Source: DASUNP01 sp035249305 (lineage in GTDB: Bacteria > Acidobacteriota > Blastocatellia > UBA7656). From it: a stretch of DNA of 64,000 bases. The stretch's first letter is position 1; the number at the start of each line of letters is the position of its first letter. Under the pieces are notes generated by a model that worked only from the letters and a program-made list of their open reading frames with translations, made no database searches and was not told where the DNA came from. The position numbers and the translations under genes are program-made. The stretch covers positions 76,200 to 140,199 of the forward strand of contig DATFGQ010000131.1 of assembly GCA_035249305.1 (NCBI GenBank), in the 5' to 3' direction. Positions 24,224-33,876 of this stretch are shown here, in pieces.

Positions 24224-26159
24224 CTATATTCTCCTCATCGGTCGCCTCTTCGGTGGTCGTCTCTTCGATCTCGCCCGCGCGAAGGGCGACCGCGGCGCGG
24301 CCGGGTATCTGCCAGCCCTTGGGCGTGTCGAGCGGCGGCGTGCCGGCGCCGCCGTAGCGCGGGTCTTCGCTCGACCAGAGTATCTCCCACGCCTTACCCG
24401 CGGGCGGGGCAAGCAGCGGCTCAGGCGCGGGCGCAAGCACGATGTCCGGGCCGAGGTTGACTACGAGCAGACAGTCGTTCGCCCCTCCGGCGAAGAATCT
24501 CAGCGCGAACGCTTCGTTGCCTAAGACCGCGCCGTCCACGCCGCGCGGGCGTTGAGAGCTGAAGGCTGCGGTTTCGCGCCTGAGCCTCAACAGGTCACGG
24601 TGCATCGAGTAGATCTCGCGGTTGCGCTCGCGCTCCGCGAAGTCGAGCTTCGACCTGTTGAAGGTTTCCGCGTCGCGCGGGTCCGCGATCACGGTTTGCA
24701 TCTCGTCGAGCGCGAGGCTCGGGAATTGCGCGAGGAATTTAAGCCTCCCGTTTCGAACCAGCTCCCCGAGCTTTTCTCCGTGATCGGCGAAGAAGAGGAA
24801 AGGGCTCGAAGCGGCGAACTCCTGCCCTTGAAATATCATTGGCGTCGCCGGCCCTAGCAGCACGAGCGCGGTCAACGCCCTCAAACGGCCGGGGCTCGAC
24901 AGACGGTTCATGCGGTAGCCGCGCGCGGAGTTCGCGACCTGATCGTGGTTCTCTATGAAGCTCACGAACGACGCGGGTTTTATGTCGAGCGCGGGAGTGC
25001 CGCGCCGCTGCTTCTGCCACTTGTAGTGCTGACCCTGGTAAAGGTAGCCCCATTTGAGCGCGGATATGAACTCCTGCGGCGCGCCGCGATAGTCCGTGTA
25101 GTAGGCGGGGTTGTGGCCCGTCAGGGCGACCACGGCGCTGTGATGAAGGTCATCGTTCCAGAGCGCGTCCAATCCGTAACCGCCTTCTTCCGGCGGCCTG
25201 ACGAGTCGAGTCTCCTGCGGCTCGTTCTCGCCTATGGTGATGATCGAGCGCCGTCCCGCCGACGAGCGAGCGCGGCGGACTATCGCGGCCAGTATGTGGT
25301 CTTCCGACTGGTCGTAGATGTTCTGCGTGGCGTCCAGGCGCAGCCCGTCGAGCTGAAACTCGTCTATCCAGTAACCCGCGTTCGCGATGAAGAACTCTCG
25401 CACGGGTTCCGAGCCCGCATCATAAAAGTTGATGGCGTCGCCCCAATCGGTCACATGTCGGTCTGTGAAGTAGTCGTCGGAATACTGGCGCAGGTAATTC
25501 CCATCCGGCCCGAGGTGGTTGTAGACGACATCGAGTATGACCGCGAGCCCTTCGGCGTGCGCTCGGTCGACGAAGCGGCGGAAGTCATCGGGCTCTCCAT
25601 ACAGTCGCGTGGGCGCGTATAGATCGACGCCGTCGTAACCCCAACCGAAGCGGCCCGGAAAGTCATGCACGGGCATGACTTCGATGACCGTCACGCCGAG
25701 GTCCGCAAGCTCTTTCAACTCGCGCGCGGCCGCCTCCCACGTCCCCGCGCGCGTGAAGGTCCCTATGTGCATCTCGTAGATGACCTGGCCTTCGATCTTG
25801 ACGCCCTTCGACACGTCGTCCGTCCAGTGAAAGCTCAGGGGATCGACGACCTGCGAAGGCCCGTGCGGCCCCTCGGGTTGAAACCGCGAAGCGGGATCTG
25901 GGAAGCTATCTCCGCCGTCCAACCGAAACCGATAAAGCGTCCCGGCCTGCGCCTGGCGCACGATGCCCGAGAAGTAACCTCCTGGTTCCGGTTCAAGCTC
26001 GGCCGTCACGAGCGCGCCTTCGGATTTAGAGCCCGAAGGCGGTTCAATTATGACCTCGACCGTTTTGCGTTTGGGCGCCCACACGCGAAAGTGTGTCCCG
26101 CCTTCTGACAACACCTCTGCACCTACCGGCAACCGCCTGCCTCGCGTGGCCGAGTACAT
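24216..26159 (-). CDS. treZ: Malto-oligosyltrehalose trehalohydrolase
   Basis: Releases trehalose from the trehalosyl end of maltooligosyl trehalose made by TreY. 647 residues: N-terminal CBM48-like module (GTHFRVWAPKRKTVEV), GH13 barrel with VIEVMPVHDFPGRFGWGYDG, VILDVVYNHLGPDGNYL, DGLRLDATQNI (nucleophile Asp near 276), IITIGENEPQ (acid/base Glu near 311) and FIENHDQVANSARG (transition-state Asp), then a C-terminal sheet domain. The VMPVHDFPGRFGWGYDGV loop and FADHGEKLGELVRNGR are typical of TreZ rather than branching enzyme. It is in operon with the debranching enzyme, so glycogen can feed trehalose synthesis; treY is not in this window. Confidence 0.93.
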   Translation of the reverse strand: MYSATRGRRLPVGAEVLSEGGTHFRVWAPKRKTVEVIIEPPSGSKSEGALVTAELEPEPGGYFSGIVRQAQAGTLYRFRLDGGDSFPDPASRFQPEGPHGPSQVVDPLSFHWTDDVSKGVKIEGQVIYEMHIGTFTRAGTWEAAARELKELADLGVTVIEVMPVHDFPGRFGWGYDGVDLYAPTRLYGEPDDFRRFVDRAHAEGLAVILDVVYNHLGPDGNYLRQYSDDYFTDRHVTDWGDAINFYDAGSEPVREFFIANAGYWIDEFQLDGLRLDATQNIYDQSEDHILAAIVRRARSSAGRRSIITIGENEPQETRLVRPPEEGGYGLDALWNDDLHHSAVVALTGHNPAYYTDYRGAPQEFISALKWGYLYQGQHYKWQKQRRGTPALDIKPASFVSFIENHDQVANSARGYRMNRLSSPGRLRALTALVLLGPATPMIFQGQEFAASSPFLFFADHGEKLGELVRNGRLKFLAQFPSLALDEMQTVIADPRDAETFNRSKLDFAERERNREIYSMHRDLLRLRRETAAFSSQRPRGVDGAVLGNEAFALRFFAGGANDCLLVVNLGPDIVLAPAPEPLLAPPAGKAWEILWSSEDPRYGGAGTPPLDTPKGWQIPGRAAVALRAGEIEETTTEEATDEENIDA

Positions 26160-26175
26160 TTACACTTTACCTTTC

Positions 26176-26694
26176 TCAAACAGTGGTCTTTCTATGAGCG
26201 ATCATTCTGAGCAGCCCGTTTATCGCAAGGTGCAGCAGCAGGTAGACCGCCAGCGCCACGATGTAAGAGAGCCTCAACTGCATAGCGCCGCGCGCCGGGT
26301 CCGCGACCAGCCCGCGAAAGGGCGCTAGCAGCGGCGACGCGATCGTATCGATGAAGTTCTTGAAGCCGTTCGACTCGCGCGCGCCTATCAACTCCAGAAT
26401 GATCTCTAACCCGATGATGCCGTAGATCAGATAAAAAATATAATCGATTACTTGCGAGACTCGCGCCACGCCCCTGGCGCGATCGATCTCTGTCTCAGTC
26501 TCTCGGACCTCATGGACTGCTTTGTGTTTCAGTTCTTCGGCCACCTGATCGGCCTCGGCCCGCTCGACAGGGTCGAGCCGGTCGGCCTTGCGCGCTATCT
26601 CCGAGTGGACCTCTTCGCGCACGGTCCCCTTGATTGCTTCGTGTTGCGCCACGCGGCGCGATTCATCTATTGCGAGTTTTTCGTCTTCGACCAT
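26176..26694 (-). CDS. YggT-family membrane protein
   Basis: 172 residues. The first 80 are charged and helical (EEVHSEIARKADRLDPVERAEADQVAEEL); the rest has two membrane helices (YIFYLIYGIIGLEIILELIG and LSYIVALAVYLLLHLAINGLL) around NFIDTIASPLLAPFRGLV, the signature of the YggT family of small membrane proteins. The ATG at 26694 has a GGAGAT site; longer versions of this frame run through the neighbouring gene and are not credible. It lies 20 bases after the GlsB/YeaQ-like gene, probably in one operon. Family function is poorly known (osmotic stress or envelope). Confidence 0.82.
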   Translation of the reverse strand: MVEDEKLAIDESRRVAQHEAIKGTVREEVHSEIARKADRLDPVERAEADQVAEELKHKAVHEVRETETEIDRARGVARVSQVIDYIFYLIYGIIGLEIILELIGARESNGFKNFIDTIASPLLAPFRGLVADPARGAMQLRLSYIVALAVYLLLHLAINGLLRMIAHRKTTV

Positions 26695-26714
26695 TTTTCG
26701 ATCTCCTATGATTA

Positions 26715-26990
26715 TTAAACGCGGCTGCGCGTAATGAGGCTGAGGATTGCTACGAAAAGGGCCGCCCCGATGATTGACCAGATGATTGGAAAATTCTTCC
26801 CGCCTATGTTGACCGCGAAGAGCTCCGGGAGGCCAAGCGCGCCCGCGAGCCACATCCCCAAGAGCGCGCCAATGAACCCCAGCGCGATCGAGACCAGACA
26901 GCCCCCGCGGCTGTAACCGACAATCGCCTGCCCGATTGCGCCGCAAATCCCCGCCACCAAAAGCAGGATCAACAGCGACCATAAATCCAT
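26715..26990 (-). CDS. GlsB/YeaQ/YmgE-family stress-response membrane protein
   Basis: 91 residues, three membrane helices: LLILLLVAGICGAIGQAIVG, GCLVSIALGFIGALLGMWLA and IIWSIIGAALFVAILSLI. The glycine-rich spacing, including GFIGALLGMWLA, is typical of transglycosylase-associated/GlsB proteins, which are induced under stress but lack a proven activity. The start is placed at the ATG 26990, preceded by GGAGAGA. Confidence 0.85.
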   Translation of the reverse strand: MDLWSLLILLLVAGICGAIGQAIVGYSRGGCLVSIALGFIGALLGMWLAGALGLPELFAVNIGGKNFPIIWSIIGAALFVAILSLITRSRV

Positions 26991-27400
26991 AGCATCTCTC
27001 CTTCGCCGCTCCACTGAGCAAAGCGGATGCCATCTCTCAGATCATGTCGTAACCCTATTATTTCAGCATTTAAGCTTTTGATTGCCTGCCCTCTCCTTGC
27101 ATAAATGGGCAGGGTCTGACTCGTTTTGGTACGCGGCTCTAGCAGGGCTGATGCAAAGAACCTGTAGGGGCGGGGCTTGTCCCCGCCCGGCGGCGCGTAA
27201 GCGCCGGGCGTCATCGCCTTCGGCGATCCGGGCAGGGACAAGCCCTGCCCCTACAGTAAATGCTAATTTCGTTTCTCTGCGGATGGAGCCGTTCAAGTTT
27301 TGTTCAAGAGCGTGTGGGCGTAGCTTCAAGAATTTCTCAACCCCGTGCGGGTAATTTCCTGAATGTAGGAAGCAGCTAAATCCCAAAAGGGGCATGAGGG
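26991..27400. other. Gap with a palindromic dispersed element
   Basis: About 400 non-coding bases between divergent genes. The main content is the palindromic element at 27163-27255; the rest shows no convincing gene. Confidence 0.5.
27163..27255. repeat. Palindromic repeat element, 93 bases
   Basis: The outer arms TGTAGGGGCGGGGCTTGTCC and the complement of GGACAAGCCCTGCCCCTACA pair almost perfectly over 26 bases. Inside are two small hairpins, CGGCGCGTAAGCGCCG (27190-27205) and ATCGCCTTCGGCGAT (27213-27227). It looks like a REP or MITE-like dispersed repeat. Confidence 0.75.
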
Positions 27401-28501
27401 ATGAGATTCAAGACAGCTCCCAATCGGCTAATCAAGACCGCGGTTCTCACTGTAATAATTCTCTCGCTCGGCTTCATCCTCGCCGCGCTCAGGCAGGACA
27501 GATCGAATACGACCGCGAGCGCCGGCACGGGTCCTGAAACAATCGCCACGGTCGAAGGCAAACAGATAAGCGCGAAGACGTACCGCATGTACCTGCGCAA
27601 TGGCATCGAGGCGCTCGGTCTTTCGGAGTCTAGCGAGGAGGGCCGCCGGAGAGTCGAGATGCTGAAAGCGAGCATCATAGCCGAGCTGATAGACCGCACG
27701 CTGATCGAAGCCGAGGCTGAGCGGCGCAACGTTTCAATCCCCGAAGAGATATTCTCGACCGCCTACAACAGGCGAGTGGCTGAGATGGGCGGCCAGGAGT
27801 TTTACCGCGATTACCTGACCGAGCACTCCATCACGGATGAAGATTTTCGCCGCATCGTCCGCCAGGAGATTCTGGGCGAGCTGATGCAGAAGGAGCTGAC
27901 GGCCGCGATTGCGGTGACGGCCGAAGAGGCCCGCGCGTTTTACGACAAAGAGGGATCGAACCCGAATCTCGCCCCGCTCTTTCGCGACCCGGCCCGCGCG
28001 CACGCCAGTCACATACTCGTGAGCGCGCGCCGCTCACAGATAGCCGCGGAGTTTCGCGCAAAGGGAATGACGAAGACCGAAGCCGACCGCGCCGCCGCAG
28101 AAGAGATGGCGCGTCGCCGCGCGCGGGCTGCCGCGATCCTTCAGAAGGCGCGCGGCGGTCACGACTTTGCCGCGCTCGCCCGCGCGCACTCGGAAGACAC
28201 AGGCACTGCCGAACGCGGCGGCGACCTGGGGCTCTTCACCCGCAACACCCACACGGCCCGGTTCGACGACGCGGTCTTTGCGCTCAAGCCCGGCCAGATT
28301 AGCGGCATCGTCGAGACGGAGTATGGCTATCACATAATCAAGCTCGCCGAGCGCAAGGCGGAACGCACGCGCGGATTCGACGAAGTCCGCGCGGAGATCG
28401 CGCGCCAGATCCTCGCGCGCAAGCAAGCAGAAACGCTCACTCAATGGCTTGAGCGCCGCCGCCGCGAGGCCGACGTTCAGGTCGATCCTTTTTACCGTTG
28501 A
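27401..28501 (+). CDS. Parvulin-type peptidyl-prolyl isomerase (SurA/PrsA-like)
   Basis: A 366-residue envelope chaperone. An N-terminal hydrophobic segment (TAVLTVIILSLGFILAAL) anchors or exports it. A SurA_N-like helical part (about 45-180: VEGKQISAKTYRMYL, IIAELIDRTLIEAEAERR) precedes a parvulin domain at about 195-320 with ARASHIL-like AHASHILVSAR, DFAALARAHSEDTGTAERGGDLGLF and IVETEYGYHIIKL. An insertion rich in Ala/Arg lies after the first strand. It is followed at once by a secreted subtilase, so assistance in folding that protease is plausible. Confidence 0.9.
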   Translation: MRFKTAPNRLIKTAVLTVIILSLGFILAALRQDRSNTTASAGTGPETIATVEGKQISAKTYRMYLRNGIEALGLSESSEEGRRRVEMLKASIIAELIDRTLIEAEAERRNVSIPEEIFSTAYNRRVAEMGGQEFYRDYLTEHSITDEDFRRIVRQEILGELMQKELTAAIAVTAEEARAFYDKEGSNPNLAPLFRDPARAHASHILVSARRSQIAAEFRAKGMTKTEADRAAAEEMARRRARAAAILQKARGGHDFAALARAHSEDTGTAERGGDLGLFTRNTHTARFDDAVFALKPGQISGIVETEYGYHIIKLAERKAERTRGFDEVRAEIARQILARKQAETLTQWLERRRREADVQVDPFYR

Positions 28502-28548
28502 AGAAGATGAATAAAACTCTTTCAGATGAAACAGGAGGCTTTCAAGCA

Positions 28549-31095
28549 ATGATTCGCAGATTAATGTTCCCCATATTCGCCATCGTCCTCTGGCTTTCGA
28601 CCGGGGCGATGGGTACGCAGGCGGCTACGCTGTCGCCTACTCTCCAGAACCGACTGGCAAATGCAACGGGTAGCACCTCGTTGGGAGTCGTCATCATATC
28701 CTTCAATACGAATTCAGGTCTTACGGATTCTCACCTCAACGTGTTGAGGGGCGTGGGCATCCTCAAAGGTCTCAAGCTCAGCAAGCTCGGCATGGTGGCC
28801 GCGCCCGCCACGGTCGCGCAAGTCCGCGCGCTGGCGTCGAACGCCGCCGTGCGGTCTGTGTGGTCGAACGACAGGCTCTTTTATTATATGAATCAGGCGC
28901 GCGTGCTGACGGGCGTCGACCGCCTGCGCACTGAGAACCAGTTCATACAGGCGAACGGCGGGCTGCCCGTGTCGGGCGCTGGCAACTTCGCCGTAGTCGT
29001 GAACGACTCCGGCATAGACGCCACGCACGGCGACCTACAGTTCGGCTCTAAAGTTATTGAGAACGTCCAGATATTGACAGACACCGCGACGCTGGTCGGC
29101 TTCACTCCGCTCCTGGCAATAAACGGCATCCCGAACACCGACACGCACGTGGGCCACGGCACTCATTGCGCGGGCATACTCGGGGGGACGGGCCTGCGAT
29201 CGAACGGGGTTCACGCGGGCGTAGCGCCCGGCGTAAAGCTGATCGGCACGGGCTCCGGCGCGGGGCTGTTCATCCTCAACGCGCTCGGCGGCTACGAGTG
29301 GTCGCTCGCGAACCAGTTCCAGCACAACATACGGATCATATCGAACTCGTGGGGGTCGGGCGGGCCGTTCGATCCCAACGACCCGGTCAACATCGCGACG
29401 CGCGTGGCTTACGAGCGCAACATCATCTCGGTCTTTGCCGCGGGCAACTCGGGGCCGGGGCCTGACACGCACAACCCATACGGCAAAGCCCCGTGGGTCA
29501 TCTCCGTAGCGGCGGGCACCAAAGAGGGCGGGCTCGCAAGCTTCTCGTCGCGCGGCACGCCTAGAGAAGAGCGGCTGACCGACAACGACCCGCTCAACGA
29601 CAACGACGCGCCTACGATCACCGCGCCCGGCACCGGCCGCGAGTTCGAATCCAACGCCGCGCGCTTCAGCGCCGCGATAGTTTCGACGCGCTCATCTTCC
29701 AACGTAGTCGCCAACGGCCTGACCGACGACACGGAGCTTCCGGTCGCCCTCCTGCCTTTCTACACGCAGATCTCGGGCACCTCGATGGCATGCCCGTTCG
29801 TGGCCGGCGTGGTTGCCTTGATGCTCGACGCGGACCCGACGCTCACGCCCGATCAAGTGAAGCAGATCATCCAGCAGACGGCCTCGCACATGCCCGGTCG
29901 TGAAGATTACGAAGTCGGCGCGGGCTACATCAACGCCTACGCCGCCGTCGATAAAGTCTTCAACCGCTCGAAGAGCTATGGCGCGCCGATAGCGCCGGAG
30001 TTCAACACGGACATCGCGATCCAGTACCAGCCGACCGCTACCAATTTCAGCATAGACTTCACGCCTCAAGCGCCCGGCCCGAACAGCACGAACACCTTCC
30101 GCTTCACGGTTGAGCCGGGCATAGGGCTGCTCAACGTCCGCATAGACTTCGGGACCAACGTGGTGACCGACGAGGTCGGAAACTCGATGGGGCTGCAACT
30201 CTACCCGCCGGGATGCACGGAGCTTGAGTGCGGCTACAACAGCGGGCTGACGCTCCCCGCGCTCGATTCGCCGCGCCGCCAGATCATAGTCAGAAACCCG
30301 CCGCCGGGCGAATGGGTTGCGGAGGTGCGCGGCCTGCGCGGTCTGACATTGACGGCGGCCGGAGTCGCGCTGCCTACGTCGCCGTTCGGAATAGCCGTGC
30401 CCGAGCGCGTAGACGGCATCATCAAGAAGGCCGTGATCACTGTCGAAGAGCCGTCCGACATCGCGGGCCACCCGGCCGAGCAGCAGATTCGAGCCGCGTT
30501 AGAGAGCCGGATGATGGACACGTTCCCCGACAACACGTTCCAGCCGAATGAGTTCGTATCCCGTTCGGACTTCGCGCTATTGCTTGCGTTGAACACGCCG
30601 CTGCGCCAGTGGCTGGGCGCCACGCCCCGTTTCAACGATGTGTCCGGGAGTCTAGCGGCGATGGCCGAAGCCGTGACCGCTAACGGCTCGACGCTCAGGG
30701 ATTGGGACTTCACGCCGCAGGGGATGCTCGGGGCCAGCGGCTCGACCTTCGATCCGACCGGCAAGCTCAATCGAGTGGAGCTGGCGGTCGCGCTCATTCG
30801 CGCGCTCGGGCTCGACAGCGAAGCGAGGGCGATGGCCGGCTCACAGGTCACCGTGATCTATAACGGCCAGACGCTTGTGCTGACCGACAACGACGACATT
30901 CCGGCCGCCTCGCGCGGGTACGTGCAACTGGCGCTGGACCGTGGAATTCTGCAAGCCTTCTTCTCGCTTGAGCAGGGTCCATTCGACACGCAGCCGACTT
31001 TGAAGGCGCGCGTTCTGCCGGGTGAGGCTGTCGACAGGGCTTGGGCCGCCTACGCGCTGGCGAATTTCAAGAGCCGCTTCGTAGCCGGCAATTGA
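28549..31095 (+). CDS. Secreted S8 subtilase with C-terminal SLH-like region
   Basis: An 848-residue exported serine protease. The ATG at 28549 has AGGAGG ten bases upstream and opens a signal peptide (MIRRLMFPIFAIVLWLS); upstream starts at 28498 and 28507 overlap or abut the chaperone gene. Triad: VVNDSGID (Asp near 152), GHGTHCAG (His near 202) and GTSMACPFVAG (Ser near 409). An inhibitor-like propeptide (SLGVVIISF...VRSVWSNDRLF) lies between signal and catalytic domain. The last 220 residues include DTFPDNTFQPNEFVSRSDFA, an S-layer-homology-like motif, which may attach the enzyme to the cell surface. The next gene is a related subtilase. Confidence 0.9.
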   Translation: MIRRLMFPIFAIVLWLSTGAMGTQAATLSPTLQNRLANATGSTSLGVVIISFNTNSGLTDSHLNVLRGVGILKGLKLSKLGMVAAPATVAQVRALASNAAVRSVWSNDRLFYYMNQARVLTGVDRLRTENQFIQANGGLPVSGAGNFAVVVNDSGIDATHGDLQFGSKVIENVQILTDTATLVGFTPLLAINGIPNTDTHVGHGTHCAGILGGTGLRSNGVHAGVAPGVKLIGTGSGAGLFILNALGGYEWSLANQFQHNIRIISNSWGSGGPFDPNDPVNIATRVAYERNIISVFAAGNSGPGPDTHNPYGKAPWVISVAAGTKEGGLASFSSRGTPREERLTDNDPLNDNDAPTITAPGTGREFESNAARFSAAIVSTRSSSNVVANGLTDDTELPVALLPFYTQISGTSMACPFVAGVVALMLDADPTLTPDQVKQIIQQTASHMPGREDYEVGAGYINAYAAVDKVFNRSKSYGAPIAPEFNTDIAIQYQPTATNFSIDFTPQAPGPNSTNTFRFTVEPGIGLLNVRIDFGTNVVTDEVGNSMGLQLYPPGCTELECGYNSGLTLPALDSPRRQIIVRNPPPGEWVAEVRGLRGLTLTAAGVALPTSPFGIAVPERVDGIIKKAVITVEEPSDIAGHPAEQQIRAALESRMMDTFPDNTFQPNEFVSRSDFALLLALNTPLRQWLGATPRFNDVSGSLAAMAEAVTANGSTLRDWDFTPQGMLGASGSTFDPTGKLNRVELAVALIRALGLDSEARAMAGSQVTVIYNGQTLVLTDNDDIPAASRGYVQLALDRGILQAFFSLEQGPFDTQPTLKARVLPGEAVDRAWAAYALANFKSRFVAGN

Positions 31096-31251
31096 TACTG
31101 AATTAGCCGTGGCGCCGTTATAGCCGTAGCGGCGCCGCGGCTGCCCCGCTGGTCCGGGGGCGCTCTCGCTTGGGATGAAAAAGGGAGCGCCTTTGGGCCA
31201 GCTCCCCGACTTGATATCGCAAATTTGAAATAATAAGAGGAGATTAAACCG

Positions 31252-33303
31252 ATGAGAAAGATCCTCGCGACCGTCTCAATCTGTTTTGTCATTGCGCTCA
31301 CACTCTTTCTCACGCGCAAGGCCGACAGCTTTACGGCCGAGCCGGCGACGCCCGCGATTTCAGCGGCCAGCGTAGACCCGCTGCTCACAACATTCTTTTC
31401 GACGGCCGCCGCAAGCACAAAAGCCCCCGTCGTCATCACCTATGACCACACGCCTGCGGCGGCGGAGATAAGTCTGCTGAGGTCGGCAGGGATAACGGAA
31501 GGGTTCGTGTTGAGGGCGCTCCCGATGGTCTTCGTCGACATGGACTCGGCGCAGCTACAGACAGTGGGCTCGCAGCCCGGCGTCATCTCCGTCTGGGGCA
31601 ACCGCGTGCTAAAGCCTTTCATGAACTCTTCGCGCCGGATGATAGGGGCGACACAGTTGACGGCAGACCGCGAGGTGACGGCGCGCAACCTGCGCAACCC
31701 CGGTATGCCCATCTCGGGCAAGGGCGTCGGCGTGGCCTACATCGACACTGGAATCGACGCTACTAACCGCGACCTTGAGCTAGGGCGAAAGACCGTTCAG
31801 AACGTGATTCAGCCGCTGTCGCACGGCGTCATCTCTGACCCGCTTCTCGGACTGTTCGGAATTTCGATATCGGACTTGATCGCGGACTCGGCTCCGGGGT
31901 TCGTGCCGCCTATCTACGTCGAGAACGTCCCGACATCAGACCTTGAGAGCGGGCACGGCACGCACGGCGCGGGGGTGACCGCGGGGACGGGCGCGAACTC
32001 CGGCGGGCTTTACAGTGGAGTCGCCCCCGGCGCTCACCTAGTCGGCATCAACTCGGGCTATGATCTCGGGCTGCCGCTGATCGCGATACTTGCGAGTTAC
32101 GATTACGCGATGGTCAACCAGTTCCAGCACAACATTCGGATCATCAACAACTCGTGGGGCTCGGGTTTCGCGGAATCAGAGATAGACCCGAACAACCCCA
32201 TTAATGTCGCGACGCGCCGCGCGCACGACCTGAACATGGTCGTAGTCTTTGCCGCGGGCAACGACGGAGATACTGAGAACGCAATCAACCCATACGCGAC
32301 GATGCCCTGGACCATCTGCGCGGCTGCGGGCGAGAAGCAAGGCTACGGCACGCCTGCCGGCTTCAGCTCTCGCGGCAAAGACAACGGCACAGGGACGGAC
32401 GTGGCCGGAATGCCCGCGGACCCGAACGCGCCGCCGAACCTGCGCCCGGACATCACAGCCCCTGGCGTCGCGGTCATCGCGCCGCGCGCGCGCAACCTCG
32501 GCCCGTTTATGGAAGCCAACAGCGTTCTCAACAACGACCTGTTGAAAGTGCCCCCGGCATTTCAGCCTAACTACCTGTCGGCCAACGGGACGAGCTTCGC
32601 CTGTCCGACGATCAGCGGCATGGTCGCGCTGATGCTCGAAGCCAACCCGCAGATGACGCCCGACGACGTAGTCACGATAATGCGCCAGACGGCCAACCCT
32701 ATGCCTTACGAAGAGCGTGTAGTCGGCGCAGGTTTCGTCGACGCGCGCAACGCCGTTCGCCGGATATTCAACCTCTCGGCCGTAGCTCACCCGGCTGACC
32801 TGTTCCCGCCGCCGGGGCTTGAGATTGTCGATCTAGGCGACGACCAGATAGGGACGCCCGCTCAAGACATTGTCTCGGCGGATTATCAGTATGACGCGGC
32901 TAATCGCCAAGTCGTATACACCTTGACGCTGGCGAGCCTTTCGACGCGGACTACGAACATGCAGTGGATTCAAGGCTCGAACTTTGGGACGACGACGCTG
33001 TTCGTCACGACCGAGATAGGTCCGCTGGGCGCACCTGTTTTCGAATATGGGAAGATCGAGTTGTTGCCGACAGGGACGCGCCAGCAGACTACGCTCGGGG
33101 CTGCGGATTCGGGCGAGATCCGCGGGAATCAAATTATCATTCGCCTTTCGATCGATAAGATAAACGCGGGAGTCGGTTTCAACGTCTTGAACACGACCTC
33201 GACGACTACTGAAGTGATAGCGCAGGTGCTGATAGGCGGGGCGGGCACGGGGTTGTTATTCCCGGCCGACACGGCTAACGGCAACGACTTCGAAGTGAGA
33301 TAA
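31252..33303 (+). CDS. Secreted S8 subtilase
   Basis: 683 residues with a GAGGAG site before the ATG and a signal peptide (ILATVSICFVIALTLFL). Triad: AYIDTGID (Asp near 165), GHGTHGAG (His near 234), GTSFACPTISG (Ser near 446). The propeptide (APVVITYDHTPAAAEISLLR...ISVWGNRVLKPF) matches that of the subtilase upstream, as do NQFQHNIRIINNSWGSG and VVFAAGN, so the two are diverged duplicates. The C-terminal 170 residues form a beta-rich region without SLH motifs. Extracellular protein degradation is likely. Confidence 0.9.
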   Translation: MRKILATVSICFVIALTLFLTRKADSFTAEPATPAISAASVDPLLTTFFSTAAASTKAPVVITYDHTPAAAEISLLRSAGITEGFVLRALPMVFVDMDSAQLQTVGSQPGVISVWGNRVLKPFMNSSRRMIGATQLTADREVTARNLRNPGMPISGKGVGVAYIDTGIDATNRDLELGRKTVQNVIQPLSHGVISDPLLGLFGISISDLIADSAPGFVPPIYVENVPTSDLESGHGTHGAGVTAGTGANSGGLYSGVAPGAHLVGINSGYDLGLPLIAILASYDYAMVNQFQHNIRIINNSWGSGFAESEIDPNNPINVATRRAHDLNMVVVFAAGNDGDTENAINPYATMPWTICAAAGEKQGYGTPAGFSSRGKDNGTGTDVAGMPADPNAPPNLRPDITAPGVAVIAPRARNLGPFMEANSVLNNDLLKVPPAFQPNYLSANGTSFACPTISGMVALMLEANPQMTPDDVVTIMRQTANPMPYEERVVGAGFVDARNAVRRIFNLSAVAHPADLFPPPGLEIVDLGDDQIGTPAQDIVSADYQYDAANRQVVYTLTLASLSTRTTNMQWIQGSNFGTTTLFVTTEIGPLGAPVFEYGKIELLPTGTRQQTTLGAADSGEIRGNQIIIRLSIDKINAGVGFNVLNTTSTTTEVIAQVLIGGAGTGLLFPADTANGNDFEVR

Positions 33304-33459
33304 AGTCTATCCTCCTGACGCAGGGCGCGGCGAGGGCGGTTGACCGCCCTCGCCGCGCTCGTTTCCGGCAAAGCACGAGTTAGATTTTGACTCTGCATAA
33401 ATACGAGTTAGGCTGCTTGGAGATACGCACTACCGCTAGAATTAATGTATTATTGAAAT

Positions 33460-33876
33460 ATGAATACTGATAGGTCTAAAGAGAAAAAAGCTGCCAAGTT
33501 ACGAGATGAGTGGACGCAGACAGTCCAAGATCTAGAACGAGAAATATCCGACTGGGCGAAGGCTGAAGGATGGAATGTTCACGCATCTGAAAAAGTCGTT
33601 AGCGAAGAATCAATAGGCACCTATATTGTACCTGATTTGATTATAGAGACACCCGAAGGCGAACGCCTGATCTTGGAGGTTAAAGGTCGAGGACCAGCAA
33701 ACTCATCAGGTCGCGTGCAGCTTTCTGCCTGGCCTACTTTATTCAGAGTACTCCTGCTTCATAAATCTGATAATGATAGTTGGATAATCCGAACAGATTC
33801 AGGAATTCCGCTTCGAAGCACTTGGAACCGTGAAACATTTATAACGCTAGCTAAAGACTTATTAAGTGCAGAATAG
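33460..33876 (+). CDS. PD-(D/E)XK-like small protein
   Basis: 138 residues. VPDLIIETPEGERLILEVKGRG fits the PD...ExK core of the PD-(D/E)XK nuclease-like fold, preceded by a helix (TQTVQDLEREISDWAKAEGW). No family name is certain. Base composition is visibly more AT-rich than the neighbours, and codons such as ata, tta and aga are common, suggesting recent transfer. The stop TAG shares its G with the GTG start of the next gene, so the pair is co-translated. It may be an effector or regulator of a two-gene conflict module (inference). Confidence 0.68.
   Translation: MNTDRSKEKKAAKLRDEWTQTVQDLEREISDWAKAEGWNVHASEKVVSEESIGTYIVPDLIIETPEGERLILEVKGRGPANSSGRVQLSAWPTLFRVLLLHKSDNDSWIIRTDSGIPLRSTWNRETFITLAKDLLSAE

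Noticed and set aside
26176..27033. 285-codon ORF
   Set aside because: The first 113 codons are a shadow of the GlsB/YeaQ-like gene; the real YggT gene begins at 26694.
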